NCBI RefSeq assembly: GCF_032452875.1
Contig: NC_083896.1
Span: forward strand, 1,922,001-1,986,000
Reading direction: 5' to 3'
Length of the DNA stretch: 64,000 nt
Source: Bos javanicus
Lineage: Eukaryota; Chordata; Mammalia; Artiodactyla; Bovidae
Each line of letters begins with the position of its first letter. Position 1 is the first letter of the stretch. Shown one piece after another: positions 1-12,489 of this stretch. The position numbers and the translations under genes are program-made. The notes under the pieces are model-generated. The model made no database searches and had not been told where the DNA came from. It saw only the letters and a program-made list of their open reading frames with translations.

Positions 1-3000
1 GAGGATAGTCTGAGACCTCTGGGACAATACCAAATGTACTAACAGTCCAATTATAGGGGTCCCAGAAGAAGAAGAAAAAAAGAAAGGGTATGAGAAAACA
101 TTTTGAAGAGTTTATATTTGAAAATTTCCCCAACATGGAAAAGGAAATAGTCAATTGAGTCCAAGAGGCACAGAGTCCCATACAGGATAAACCCAAGGAG
201 AAACATGCCAAGACACACACTAATCAAACTAACAAAGACTACACACAAAAAATATTAAAAGCAGCAAGGGAAAAGCAACAAGGAACATACAAGGGAAACC
301 CCATACACTTAACAGGTGATCTTTCAGCAGAAACTCTGCTGAACTCTGCAGGCCAGAAGGGAATGGCAGGATATATTTAAAGTATTGAAAGGGAAAAATC
401 TACAACCAAGATTACTGTACCCAGCAAGAATCTCATTCAAAATTGATGGAAAAATAAAAAGCTTTTCAGACAAGCAAAAAAAGTTAAGAGAATTCATTAC
501 CACCAAACCAGCTTTACAACAGATATTAAAGGGACTTTATATATTCAATAAATACAAGAGAAGAAAAAGGTCTACAAAATCAACCCCAAACAATTATCAA
601 AATGGCAATAGGAACATAAATATCAATAATTACTTTAAATGTAAATGGATTAAATGCTCCAACCAAAAGACACAGACTGGCTGAATGGATACAAAAACAA
701 GACCTATATATATGCTGTCTACAAGAAACCCACTTCAGACCTCAAGACACATGTAGACTGAAAGTGAGAGGATGGAAAAATATATTCTATGCAAATGGGA
801 AGCAAAAGAAAGCTGGAGTAGCAATCCTCATATCAGACAAAATAGACCTCAAAATAAAGAAGATTACAAGAGATAAGGAAGGACACTACATAATCATCAA
901 GGGGTCAGTCCTAGAGGAAGACATAACAATTGTAAATATCTATGCACCCAACATAGGAGCACCTCAATACGTAAGACAAACACAAATAGACATAAAAGGA
1001 GAAATTTACAGTAACACAATAATAGTAGGAGACTTTAACACCCCACTCACACCAATGGACAGATCATCAAAACAGAAAATTAACAAGGAAACACAAGTCT
1101 GATATGATACATTACATGACATGGATCTCATTGATATCTTCAGGACATTCCATCCAAATGCAGAAGAATATACCTTTGTCTCAAGTGTGCCTGGAACATT
1201 CTCCAGGATAGACCATGTCTTCGGTCACAAATCAAACCTCAGTAAATTTAGGAAAATTGAAATTGTATCATGCATCTTCTCTGACCACAATGCTGTGAGA
1301 CTAGATATCAATTACAAGAAAAAAAAATGTAGAAAAGACAAACACATGGAGATTAAACAGCATGCTTCTAAATAACCAACATGTTACTGAAGAAATCAAA
1401 AGGGAAATCAAAAAATTTCTAGAAACAAATGACAATGTTAATATGACAACTCAAAACCTATGGGATGCAGCAAAAGCAGTTCTAAGAGGGAAGTTTATAG
1501 CAATACAATCCTACCTCAATAAACAAGAAAAACATCAAGTAGACAACCTAACTTTACACCTAAAACAACTGGAAAAAGAAGAACAAAAAACCCACAAAAT
1601 TAGTAGAAGGAAAGAAATCATAAAGATCTGAGCAGAAATAAATGAAAAAGAAATGAAAGAAACAGTAGTAAAGATTAATAAAACGAAAGCTGGTTCTTTG
1701 AGAAGGTAAACAAAATTGAGAAACCTTTAGCCAGACTCATCAAGAACAAAAGAGAGAAGAATCAAATCAACAAAATTAGAAATTAAAAAGGAGAGTTTAC
1801 ACGAGACAATGCAGAAATGCAAAGGATTATAAGAGACTGTTATGACCAATTATATGGCAATAAAATGGATAACCTGGAAGAAATGGGAAGATTCTTAGAA
1901 AAGTTCAATCTTCCAAGACTGAACCATGAAGAAATAGAAATTATGAACAACCCAATTACAAGCACTGAAATTGAAGCTGTGATCAAAAATCTCCCAAAAA
2001 ACAAAAGCCCAGGACCAGATGGCTTCACAGGACAATTCTATCAAACATTTAGAGAAGAGCTAATGCCTGTCCTTCTAAAATGCTTTCAAAAAATTGCAGA
2101 GGAAAGAACACTTCCAAACTCATCCTACGAGGTCCCCATCACCCTGATACCAAAGCCAGACAAGACAACACAAAAAAGAAAACTACAGGCCAGTATCAAA
2201 TACACTGACAAACATAGATGCAAAAATCCTCAACAAAATGTCAGCAAACAGAATTCAGCAACACATCAAAAGACTCATATACCATGATCAAGTTGGGTTT
2301 ATTCCAGGGATGCAAGGATTCTTTAATATATGCAAAGCAATCAGTGTGATACACTATATTAACAAGTCGAAAGATAAAAACCATATGATCATCTCAATAG
2401 ATACAGAAAAAGCCTTTGACAAAATTCAGCACCCATACCTCAACATAGTAAAGGCCATATATGATAAGCCTACAGCAAACATTATTCTCAACGGTGAAAA
2501 ACTGAAAGCATTTCCCCTAAGATCAGGAATAAGACAAGGGTGTCCACTTTCACCACTGTTATTCGACATAGTTCTGGAAGTCCTAGCTACAGCAGTCAGA
2601 GAAGAAAAAGAAATAAAAGGAATCCAGATAGGAAAAGAAGAAGTAAAGCTCTCACTGTTTGCAGATGACATAATACTGTACATAGAAAACCCTAAAGATA
2701 ATATCAGAAAATTAATTACTAGAGCTAATCAGTGAATTTAGCAAAGTTGCAGGATACAAAATCAATACATAGAAATCACTTGCATTTCTATATACTAACA
2801 ATGAAAAATCAGAAACAGAAATTAAGGAATCAATCCCATTTATTCACCATTGCAACAACAAAAAAATAAAATATCTAGGAATAAACTTACCTAAGGAGAC
2901 AAAAGAACTGTACACAGAAAATTATAAGACATTGATGAAAGAAATCAAAGACGACATAAACAAATGGAGAGGTATTCCATGCTCCTGGGTAGGAAGAATC

Positions 3001-4725
3001 AATTTTGTGAAAATGACTATACTGCAAAAGCAATCTACAGATTCAATGCACTCCCTATCAAATTAACAATGGCATTTTTCACAGAACTGAACAAAAAACT
3101 TCACAATTCATATGGAAACACAAAAGACTCCGAGTAGCCAAAGCAGTCTTGAGAAAGAAGAATGGAGCTGGAGGAATCAACCTTCCTGACTTCAGATTGT
3201 ACTACAAAGCTACAGTCATCAAAACAGTATGGTTGTGGCATAAAAACAGAAATATAGATAAATGGAACAAGATAGAAAGCCCAGAAATAAGCCCATGTAC
3301 CTGTGGGTACCTTATTTTTGACAAAGGAGGCAAGAATAAGCAGTGGGGCAAAGACAGCCTCTTCAATAAATGGTGTTGGGAAAACTGGACAGCTACATGT
3401 AAAAGAATGAAATTAGAACACTTCCTAACACCATACACAAAGATAAACTCACAATGGATTAAAGACCTAAATGTAAGACCAGAAACTATTAAACTCTTAG
3501 AGGAAAACATAGGCAGAACACTTGATGACATAAATCAAAGCAAGATGCTCTATGACCCACCTCCTAGAGTAATGGAAATAAAAACAAAAGTAAACAAATG
3601 GGACCTGATTAAACTTAAAATCTTTTGTACAGCAAAGGAAATTAAAAGCAAGGTGAAAAGACAATCCTCAGGATGGGAGAAAATAATTGCAAATGAAATA
3701 ACTGACAAAGGATTAATTTCCAAAACATACAAGTAGCTCATACAATTCCATACCAGAAAAACAGACAACCCAATCAAAAAGTGGGGAAAAGATCTAAACA
3801 AACAATTTTCCAAAGAAGACATACAGATGGCTAACAAACACATGAAAGGATGCTCAATATCACTCATTATTAGAGAAATGCAAATCAAAACTACAATGAG
3901 ACATCACCTCACACCAGTCAGAATGGCCCTCGTCGAAAAGTCTATGCTGGAGAGGGTGTGGAGAAAAAGGGAGTGCTCTTGCACTGTTGGTGGGAATATA
4001 AATTGATTCAGCTGCTATGGGAGACAGTATGGAGATTCCGTAAAAAACTTCCGAATAAAACCACCATGTGACCCAACATTCCCACTCCTTGGCATATACC
4101 CTGAGGAAAGCAAAACTGAAAAAGTCACATGTATCCCGTTGTTCACTGAGCACTATTTACAATAGCTAGAATATGGAAGCGACATAGATGTCCATCGCAT
4201 TTATGGCACAAATGTGCCACAGAATGAGGGCATTTGAGTTCTAATGAGGTGGATGAGCCTAGAGCCTATTATACAGAGTGAAATAAGTCAGAAAGAGAAA
4301 GATAAATATCATATTCTAACACATATATACAGAATCTAGAAAAATGGTACTGAAGAATTATGTATAGGGCGGCAGTGGAGAAACAGACATAAATAGATTT
4401 ACGGACACGGGGAGAAGGGAGGAGAGGGTGAGATGGATGGAAAGAGTAACATGCAAACTTACATTACCATATGTAAAATACACAGCCAGTGGGAATTTGC
4501 TGTATGGCTCAGGAAATTCAAACAGGGTCTTTGTTTCTATCTAGAGGGGTGGGATGGGGAGGGAGATGGGAGAGAGGTTCAAAAGGGAGGGGACATATAT
4601 ATATATATATATATACATATACTATATACCTATGGCTGATTCATGTTGTGGTTTGACAGAAAAGAACAAAAGTCTGTAAAGCAATTATCCTTGAATTTAA
4701 AAATAAATAAAATTTTTAAAAAGGA
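1..4725 (+). mobile_element. LINE-1, ruminant type, 5' cut by window edge
   Basis: A long L1 runs from the inter-ORF region (1-600) through ORF2 (about 604-3736) to a 3' UTR and A-rich tail near 4680-4725. The 3' end resembles ruminant L1 ends (TGGCTGATTCATGTTG, then an AATAAATAAAATTTTT-like tail). A (TA)n tract sits at about 4595-4615. The element is inactive because its frames are broken many times. Confidence 0.9.
604..3736 (+). pseudogene. Broken L1 ORF2 (endonuclease and reverse transcriptase)
   Basis: Frame pieces keep L1 ORF2 marks. The endonuclease part (about 640-1376) has QETHF, GDFNTPL, SRIDHVFG and SDHNAVRLDI. The reverse transcriptase part (about 1817-2735) has SPGPDGFTGQFYQ, DTEKAFDKIQHP, RQGCPLSPLLF and the catalytic FADD. 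The C-terminal part is 3149-3736. Stops and frameshifts separate these parts, for example after 1102, 1375, 1631 and 2735. Between the KIQHP block and the AIYDKPTANII block there seems to be a deletion of about 20 codons. Confidence 0.88.
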
Positions 4726-4734
4726 AAAAAAAGA

Positions 4735-5700
4735 TGTGGGATATATATATAATGGAGTATTAGTCAGCCATAAAAAGAATGAAGTTGGGTCATTTGTAGT
4801 GATGTGGATGGACTTAGAGTCTGTCGCACAGAGTGAAGTAAGTTAGAAGGAGAAAAATAAACGTATATCAACACATGCATATGGAATCTAGAAAAATGGT
4901 ACAGATGAACCTATGTGTAGGGCAGGAATAAAGAGACATAGTGAATGGACACAGGGGGAAGGGGAGGGTGGGATGAACTGGGAGAGCAGCACTGGCACAT
5001 ATACACCTGCTGCTGTTCAGTCACTATGTCACGGCCAACTCTTTGAGACCCTGTGGACTGCAGCACGCCAGGCCTCCCTGTCCCTCATCATCTCCCAGAG
5101 TCCACCCAAGCTCATGTCCATTGAGTCGGTGATGCCATCCAACTGTCTCATCCTCTGTCGCCCCCTTCTCCTCCTGCCCCAAATCTTTCCCAGCATCAAG
5201 GTCTTTTTAAATGAGTCAGCTCTTTGCATCAGGTGGCCAAAGTATTGGAGTTTCAGCTTCAGCATCAGTCCTTCCGATGAATATTCAGGGTTGATTTCCT
5301 TTAGGATTGACCAGGTTGATCTCCTTGCAGTCCAAGGGGACTCTCAAGAGTCTTCTCCAGCACCACAATTCAAATGCATCAATTTCAGCCTTCTTTATGG
5401 TCCAACTCTCACATCTGTACATGACTACAGGAAAAAGCATAGCTTTGACTAGAGGGACCTTTGTCAGCAAAGTGATGTCTTTGCTCTTTAATACACCATC
5501 TACATGTGTAAAATAGTTAGCTAGGGGAAAGCTGCTGCATAGCATAGGGAGCTCAGCCCTGTGCTCTGTGACAACCTAGAGGGGTAGGATGGAAGGTGGG
5601 AGGGAAGCTCAAGAAGGAGGAATGTGTGTGCACATATAGCTGATTCACTTTGTTATGCAGCAGAAACTAACACAAAGATTTAAGGAAAGAATGCTCCGAA
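4735..5700 (+). mobile_element. L1 3'-end fragment, split by a BovB insertion
   Basis: A second L1 3' end follows the first. It starts in text typical of the L1 terminal region (GGAGTATTAGTCAGCCATAAAAAG) and ends near 5700. It is split by the BovB at 5008-5490. The two halves join naturally once the insert and one target-site copy are removed. Confidence 0.75.
5008..5490 (-). mobile_element. 5'-truncated BovB LINE inside L1
   Basis: The minus strand reads the 3' part of BovB, with peptide traces such as MLKLKLQYFGHLMQRADSFKKTLMLGKI. It is flanked by the direct repeat ATACACC (5001-5007 and 5491-5497), the likely target-site duplication. Confidence 0.85.
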
Positions 5701-5707
5701 TAAAATC

Positions 5708-5940
5708 TCTCAGTTCAGTTCAGTTCAGTCAGTCATGTTGACTCTTTGCAACCCCATAGACTGCAGCACGCCAGGCTTCCCTGTCTATCACCAACTTCTG
5801 GAGTTTACTCAAACTCCTGTCCATTGAGTTGGTGATGCCATCCAACCTTCTCATTCTCTGTCGTCCCCTTCTTCTCCTGCCTTCAATCTTTCCCAGCATC
5901 AGGGTCTTTTCAAATGAGTCACTTCTTCGCATCAGGTCGC
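5708..5940 (-). mobile_element. BovB 3'-end fragment
   Basis: Minus-strand BovB tail, ending in the (ACTGAACTGA)-type terminus seen as TCAGTTCAGTTCAGT at 5710. It is about 230 bases long and strongly 5'-truncated. Confidence 0.8.
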
Positions 5941-6264
5941 TACACTGAAAATAAAATCATGCAGCAGAACTGACCTGAAAAGGAGAGGAATTCAACTGCT
6001 CCTTCCTCCACTGATGCCAGTTCTGCTCTGGAACTCAGCTGTGTGGCTGCCCTTCAAAGCTGAATGATTCTGCCAGAGTCCTCACCAGTGGGGCCTCCCG
6101 CATGAGGCCACCTTCCTCAGGCTGCTCACTTCTCAACTGAAATCTCACGTGGGTCAATCTGGTGAGTGGAGCCTACATCAGGTAAATCTGTCCCATGTGC
6201 AAAGGACGCTGTGGAACAGAGTTTCCTGGGTCCTCTTACTTGAAAAATAGGAAGTATCTTGAAA

Positions 6265-6670
6265 AAAATCTAATAAAATGTATTCAAGAACTTATAGAGA
6301 AATTAATAAATGCTACTAAAATAAATTAAAACAGATCTAAATAAATTGAGTAGTACACCATGATCATAGATTCAAAGATTCAGTATTGCTAAATGTAAAT
6401 TTTACCCCAAATTTATGTAGAGATTTTTGTAATTCCAATCAAAATTCTAACATTTTTGAGTATTCAGCAAGATGATTCTAAGATTTTTATAAAAATTGCG
6501 AGAATGAGATAGAGAATTTGTTCTACCAGAAATTGTCTCATTTTAAAACTACAGTAATTAAAAAAATGTAGTGTAGTTCAGGGAATAAATAATCAATGAA
6601 ACAAAGTGGAGAGCCCTGGAATCAATTTATAAATATAAAGGGCCTATTAATATAATATAGGCAGAGAAAC
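6265..6670 (+). mobile_element. Old degenerate L1 ORF2 fragment
   Basis: A-rich text matches the mammalian L1 ORF2 region around the palm/thumb (TTCCAATCAAAATTCTAAC, AAAACTACAGTAATTAA), with many substitutions. No open frame is left. Confidence 0.55.
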
Positions 6671-6724
6671 CTGGCAGAAGAGGCAGTGCAGATTAAGGGA
6701 GCAAGGTCAGTCTTTACACAGTGG

Positions 6725-7205
6725 GGAAGAACCAATCTGACTTCACACTGGATCTGTGTCTTGTGCTTTAATCTTTGTATTTTACTGCTTTTGCTACACG
6801 TTAATCACTAAGAGCATGCCGTCTATGGTTTAAAGTATACATAGCAGCCTGTCTCCTGGACCTTGCCTCCAGTGCAGGCAAGTTGGAGCTAAGATACCTT
6901 TGTTTAGCCCACAAGAAACATTCTGACCAGGTTTGCCTTTAAATGGCTGCAGGAGAGAAGAGACACACTCCCTTCAGTTTGGTTGGAACCAGGAAATATT
7001 TGCAACAACTTACTGACTTTTAAACTTTACTCCTTAACCCCTTCTTTCTTTGTTCTATATAAAAAAAAAAAAAACCAAAAACAACCATCAGCCAAACCTG
7101 AGCAAGGTGGTTCTTTCAGGCATCAGTTTACCATCTTCTTGGTTTGCTGGATTTCTGAAAAAGTCACCATTGCTTGTCCCAATAACGTGTTCGTTGGTTG
7201 ATTAG
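6725..7205 (+). mobile_element. Probable LTR (endogenous retrovirus remnant)
   Basis: The segment has LTR-like order: a promoter-like TTCTATATAAAA at about 7052, a region near 7150 where an AATAAA-type signal has become GAAAAAGTCACC, and text resembling a U5 (ATTGCTTGTCCCAATAACG). It lies between two old L1 fragments. Family and ends are uncertain. Confidence 0.4.
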
Positions 7206-7234
7206 CCAGTCGTGGAGTGGGCAGTATGAACTTG

Positions 7235-8080
7235 GACTCAGTAAATAAAAATGGAATTGTATTCCTCCCTTGTACCATACACAAAGTCAATTCCATGTGG
7301 AAGGTGAGGTTATAAACAATAGAGAATGATTTTTTCAAAAGGTAAAAGGTTAAAAAAGAAAAAAAGTAGTAACAGGAAAAGTTTGATACATTGGATCATA
7401 TTAAATTAAGAATTTCTGTACCTCAAAAAAGTCATAAAGAGGATAAAAAGGCAAGTCAAAGAATAAAAAGGCATTTATGTCACATAAAATCAACAAAATA
7501 CTAGAATCTGGAATATATGGCAAACTCCTAAAATCAGTAAGTAAAGAAAGAGAATAACCCCATAGAAAAATAGACAAAATTTTTGAACAGGTACTTTTGG
7601 AAAGAAGAGACCTGAATGCACAGTAAGCATATGAAATACTGTTATATCTGTCATCAGGAAATACAAATTAGGAGCAAAACACGGCATATCCTCTCCACTG
7701 GCAAAATGTAAAATATCATGCACTACCTAACGGTGGCCAGGAGAGGGAGCATAATGGGTACCACCACTCTGAAAAACAATGGAGTGTTGGTGAATTTGAA
7801 GATGCCCCACTCCAGGTAATATTCTCTTGCAAAACGTGTGTACATGTACACCAGGATACACGGTTGTTCGTGACATAAAAAAAAATACATGTATGATTCC
7901 TTTACATCAAATTCAAAGATAGGCAAAACTGTTATTTAGGTTATATACATTGGTCATAAAATGATAAAAGAAAAGCATGAAAATGATTATGACCCAATTT
8001 GGAGTAGTGATTCATTTGTTGGGTGGAGAGGTTTGTGATGAAGTACAAGGGGCTTCTGGAATAAACACCGGCAGTATTAT
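7235..8080 (+). mobile_element. Old degenerate L1 fragment
   Basis: A-rich text follows the L1 ORF2 C-terminal and 3' region (GTTTGATACATTGGATCATA, GAATATATGGCAAACTCCTAAAA) and is heavily mutated. It may be the same old L1 as 6265-6670, split by the LTR-like insert. Confidence 0.5.
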
Positions 8081-8126
8081 CTTTCTTAACTAGAGTGATA
8101 TGTACATGAGTTTTTACTTTATAATT

Positions 8127-8354
8127 GGGGCTTTCCTGATGGCTCAATGGGTGAAGAATTCGGCTGCAATGCAGGAGACACGGGTTCAGTCCCTGGGTTG
8201 AAAAGGTTCCGTGGAGGAGGAAATGGCAACCCACTCCAGTAGGCTTGCCTGTAAAATTCCATGGACAGAGGGCTACAGTCCAAACGGTCACAAAGAGTCA
8301 GACACAACTGAGTGACTGAGCATATACAGAGCCTCCCGTGACTACAGTGGCAGA
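8127..8354 (+). mobile_element. Bov-tA SINE with 24-bp target duplication
   Basis: A tRNA-Glu-derived head (GGGCTTTCCTGATGGCTCA) is followed by the Bov-A body. It is flanked by a 24-bp direct repeat (8103-8126 and 8355-8378) with one mismatch. Confidence 0.92.
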
Positions 8355-8454
8355 TACATGAGTTTTTGCTTTATAATTACCACTAAATCATCCTTACATC
8401 CTCTAGTTTATGCACTGTTTCCATATGTTACATTTCACAATTAGAAAAGCAGTT

Positions 8455-8560
8455 CGGTTTGGTTCAGTCGCTCAGTTGTGTCCGACTCTTTGTGACCCCA
8501 TGAACTGCAGCACACCAGGCCTCCCTGTCCATCACCAACTCAGTAGGCATGGTAAAGTTT
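8455..8560 (-). mobile_element. BovB/Bov-A 3'-end fragment
   Basis: About 105 bases of the shared BovB/Bov-A tail in minus orientation (CGCTCAGTTGTGTCCGACTC on the plus strand). Confidence 0.75.
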
Positions 8561-8569
8561 CACGTGTGC

Positions 8570-8820
8570 AATGCTATATCTCAGTTTCTGTATGTCCTAT
8601 AGCATGTTCGCCACCAGCAGTTCAATTTCCGTCCGTCACCATTCGGCTGATCCCCTTTACTATTTCTTTATCCCTCCACTCCCTTCCCCTCTGGTTACCT
8701 CTGCTCTGTTCTCTGTATCTGTGTATCTGTTTTTGTTCAGTTGGTTTGTTCATGTATTTTTTTGTTTACATTTTGGTTTTGTTTATATTTCATGTATGAG
8801 TGAAATTATATAGCATTGGT
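8570..8820 (-). mobile_element. Old L1 3'-UTR fragment
   Basis: The text resembles antisense mammalian L1 3' UTR (CTCTGTATCTGTGTATCTG, then CATGTATGAGTGAAATTATA). Degenerate. Confidence 0.45.
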
Positions 8821-9479
8821 TTCTTAAGTAAAACCTTTATTGCCTAATCCCAGATGGTGCTACTTTATCATTGTACTCCTGTGATCACAAAAAGGCAAAT
8901 ATTCCCTGACTTTCTCATTTGCTGAGAAGCTAACAGTTGGATTCGCCAAATACTTACTTCAACAAAATTATTTTCCCTATGAAATATCATAGTAACATAG
9001 TTTCTTTTAATATTTTCAAAGTCTGGTTTAAGTTTGAACTTATCCTTGAATTCAACAGACTCAAATTCAAATTTATCAAATGAATGCATATCTCATGCAT
9101 GCAATTCTTTTCAGTATGACGAGTTTATCCCTTTTTATCTCCTAGGAAGTATCTCCCTTGATTTTAAGCTTTGTTGGAAGCCCCAGTAGTCACTTATAAA
9201 TGTTGTTGAAAGTACTAGAAACCAGAGTTCAATTAATTCCATTTTTTATAAAGAGGAAGAAAGTGGATTTTGCAAGCCTCTGTCTGACAGGTCAATTTGA
9301 AGCAAGATTCTGGGAGGGGTTGACTGCGAGCTATATAGATTTGCTTTGGGCACTCTTAATAAAAGAGGATATGAATTTTTTTTAGAACTCAATTTTTTTA
9401 GAACTCAAAGCTTTTTTTCCTTTTGAGTAACTAGCATGAACTTTTTTTTCATTTTTGATGAGAATTATACAGTGTACTG

Positions 9480-9700
9480 ATGAGAATTATTCAGTGGTAA
9501 AGAACCCATCTGTCAATGTAAGAACCACAGGAGATTCAAGTTGGACCCCTGGGTCTGGAAGATCCCCTGGAGAAGGAAATGGCAACCTGCTCCACAGTAT
9601 TCTTTCCAGAATAATCCCATGGACAGAGGAGCCTGGCTACAGTCCACAGGGTCGCAAAGAGTTGGACACGACTGAGCGACTACTTATGCATGCGCACATG
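9480..9700 (+). mobile_element. Bov-tA SINE
   Basis: Diverged head (TCAGTGGTAAAGAACCC) followed by an ordinary Bov-A body and the GTCGCAAAGAGTTGGACACG terminus. Confidence 0.85.
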
Positions 9701-9747
9701 TAGTGTACTGTCTCAAATTTTGCTGCCATCTCCTAGGAGCCAGTTTT

Positions 9748-10183
9748 CAGTTCAGTTCAGTTCAGTCGCTCAGTCGTGTCTGACTCTTTGCGACCCCATG
9801 GACTGCAGCACGCCAGGCTTCCCTGTCCATCACCAACTCTGGAGCTTATGCAAACTCACGTCCACTGAGTTGGTGATACCATCCAATCATCTCATCCTCT
9901 GTCGTCCCCTTCTCCTCCCACCTTCAATCTTTCCCAGCATCAGGGTCTTTTTAAATGAGTCAATTCTTTGCATCAGGTGGCCAAAGTATTGGAGTTTCAG
10001 CTTCAGCATTAGTCCTTCCAATGAATATTTAGGCCTCACTAAACAGTCCATGGAATTCTCTAGGCCAAAATACTGGAGTGGGTGGCCTTTCCTTCTCCAG
10101 GGGATCTTCCCAACCCAGGGATTGAACCCAGGTCTCCCACATTGCAGGCAGATCCTTTACCAGATGAGCCACAAGGGAAACCC
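9748..10183 (-). mobile_element. Composite SINE: tRNA-Glu head plus long BovB tail
   Basis: Read on the minus strand, a Bov-tA head (10183-10050) runs straight into about 290 bases of BovB 3' sequence (10035-9748). One 13-bp direct repeat, AGGAGCCAGTTTT (9735-9747 and 10184-10196), brackets both parts, so they inserted as one unit. This resembles the ART2-type artiodactyl elements. Confidence 0.88.
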
Positions 10184-10559
10184 AGGAGCCAGTTTTAGGC
10201 TTTATATCAACTATGAAAACATTTACAGTCTGCACAACTGGATTCTATTTTCTGTCTTTGGTCAGCCTTTCTATTCTGATTTAAAACTCCTTGGTCCTAT
10301 TTTATCATGCTTATTTGTGCTCTGTCATTATACTGTATATTTTTTGTGTAAGGCACTTCTAAATCCTTAGTAAAACAAGATAAAGGCAGCAGGAAGAGAA
10401 GAGAATGAGAAAGGAGACCAGGGAAAATGAATCTGGTAGAGAAAACCATGACCATATGTTCCAGCATGGCTTCTCTGAGCATCAAATCTTGGTGGGCAAA
10501 TCAAATTTCCTTTCTTAATAATAAAGATTTAGATTGAACAAATAGATAAGGAAGGTATC

Positions 10560-11180
10560 ATGGAAGTCCGAACAAGAGTTGGAAAAGAAATTCCAGACAT
10601 AGAGCATTTCAGAAGGGAGAGAGTTTATTAAGAACAAAGAGCAGAGACAATAAGGGCGCCTCCTCCTGGCAGGCCAGTGAGAGTCCACTATTAGAACAGC
10701 AGGTGGCTCAAAGGACACCTGATCATTTGGTGGTTAGTAGCCAATTTTCACTGGAGAAGGAAATGGCAACCCACTCCAGTGTTCTTGCCTGGAGAATCCT
10801 AGGGACGGGGGAGCCTGGTGGGCTGTCGTCTCTGGGGTCGCACAGAGTCGGACATGACTGAAGCGACTTAGCAGCAGCAGCAGCCAATTTTTATAGCCTC
10901 AAGACAAAATTCTTGCTGGAAGGATGGCATTAGGTGATTGGTTAGGGTGCCACTGGGTGAGCAAAACTGGGCAATTTTGCATAATTTGGGGTCAGGAAGC
11001 TGGCTGGTAGGGACCAGGGGGATTTGGGCAGCAGTTACAATGGGGCTCAGTCAGTTCCAGAGGTGACCTTGGTTCTGGGCTCTGCCTTCTGGCCTTGGTG
11101 CAAAGACTTGCACCTGTGAGCCTGGGAAAGGACCCCACAGAAGGTAGGGAGCACAGGCCTTACCTGAGGTGTCATGAGAC
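10560..11180 (-). mobile_element. Probable LTR, antisense, split by a SINE
   Basis: On the minus strand TTCTTAATAAACTCTCTCCC followed by TCTGAAATGCTC has the form of an LTR R-U5 end. The upstream part continues past the Bov-A insert at 10749-10881. The 5' edge is not clear. Confidence 0.5.
10749..10881 (+). mobile_element. Bov-A SINE inside the LTR-like element
   Basis: A Bov-A monomer with GCAGCAG tail, bracketed by AGCCAATTTT (10739-10748 and 10882-10891). Confidence 0.9.
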
Positions 11181-11489
11181 CCTTCTGGTCGGCATGGAGA
11201 ATTCTAATAAGAGCAAAGCTCCAGGGAAACTTAGAATGTTTGCCTGTAAGTCAAGAAGGTGACCCAGAGGGGATTTGAGAGTGGCAGGGCTTATGCATGG
11301 ACCCAGGCCATGGCCACAGGCTCAGTATCTTCACCAGTGACTTGCATAAAGACCTAAATAGCATCCTCATCAAAGTTGCTAATACAGTAGATTATAATCA
11401 GACAAGGCCTGGAACACAGTACATCAAAACTGAACAAGGCACAGACTGGGATGAAAAAACACTGGCTTCAAATTCTCCTCTGCCCACAT

Positions 11490-11645
11490 TTTAGAGTGTC
11501 ATCACGGGCAAGTCACTGATGAGCCTTCATTTCACAACCTTTAAGTTAATAATACTTACCCTTAGGTTTGTTATAAACATTAAAGGCAATATATGCAGCA
11601 CCTGGCATAGAGTAGCTACTCAATAAATATCGAATATATTTGATT
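11490..11645 (+). repeat. MIR SINE fragment
   Basis: MIR-like order: GGGCAAGTCACT, then AATAATACTTACC, then CCTGGCATAGAGTAG and CTCAATAAATA. An old mammalian repeat. Confidence 0.55.
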
Positions 11646-12489
11646 GCATAATTAAGATCAGAAAACACTAGACAGGCTGGAGAGATGAATCATATCTAAT
11701 AAAATAAGATGGCTTTATTTTACAGTTCAGATTTGGTTAAAAAGAATAAATAAGTAAATACACCAAAACAACTTGCCAAATTTCAGGGAGAGAAAGCCAT
11801 GTGCATAGCTCTCTCTACAAATCTCTCTGCAGTGGGTTCTAACCAGTCCACTTTGTGCAAACCTTTTAGCCAAAGCAGATCTTGTAAAGAAACTGGTAGT
11901 TTTCAGTCAAAGAGCAAATATCTCATATGCCCGTTCTGTCTGGGAGAACGGCACTGCCCAGCAGTCTGGCACTGCCCCAGCAACACAAGCTGGTGGCCAT
12001 TCTCCCCTAGGAATCTCTGCCTGGCAGCCTCCCAGCTGTGGACCCCATGGATCCCACCACCATCGTTTACAGCCCCCGGGGCAGCACCTGGAAAGGACTC
12101 GCTTAACTGCCTCTCCCTCATTCTCGTTTTCCTCAGTTCTCATCACTGCTTTGAGCACATCCCAGGAAAGCTCTGGTTCTCCTTAGAATTCAGAGGTAGA
12201 ACTTATTCTTGGTGAGGGCCACAGAGATACTGGGTTAATATTTTATCTGGAAAGTTTTATGATGGTTCCCAATCCATAGAAAGTGAAAAGAGTCTTTTGA
12301 ACTCCTATGCCTAAAGAGGCAGGAGAGTGAAGTATTTCCCACAAACCCCCTTCCCTGGCTCTGAGGAGAAACGAAAATTTGGCCTCTATTTTTTGGCCCC
12401 ATTTGTTCAGCAGAATTTGGCGAGTAGCTACCATGTGTCAGGCACCGCAGTAGCCACATAAAAGTTGTTGATGGAAATAATGAACAGTC
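11646..12489. other. No gene recognised
   Basis: Mixed-composition intergenic DNA. A 138-residue open frame (11799-12215, plus) has no recognisable domain, and overlapping frames on the minus strand are as long, so I read it as chance. Confidence 0.5.

Noticed and set aside
1817..3736. Reverse transcriptase as a possible defence or diversity-generating system
   Set aside because: The motifs and order are those of mammalian L1 ORF2, and the frame is broken.
8127..8200. Bov-tA heads as functional tRNA-Glu genes
   Set aside because: They retain only A/B-box-like segments, do not form a full tRNA, and continue into SINE bodies.
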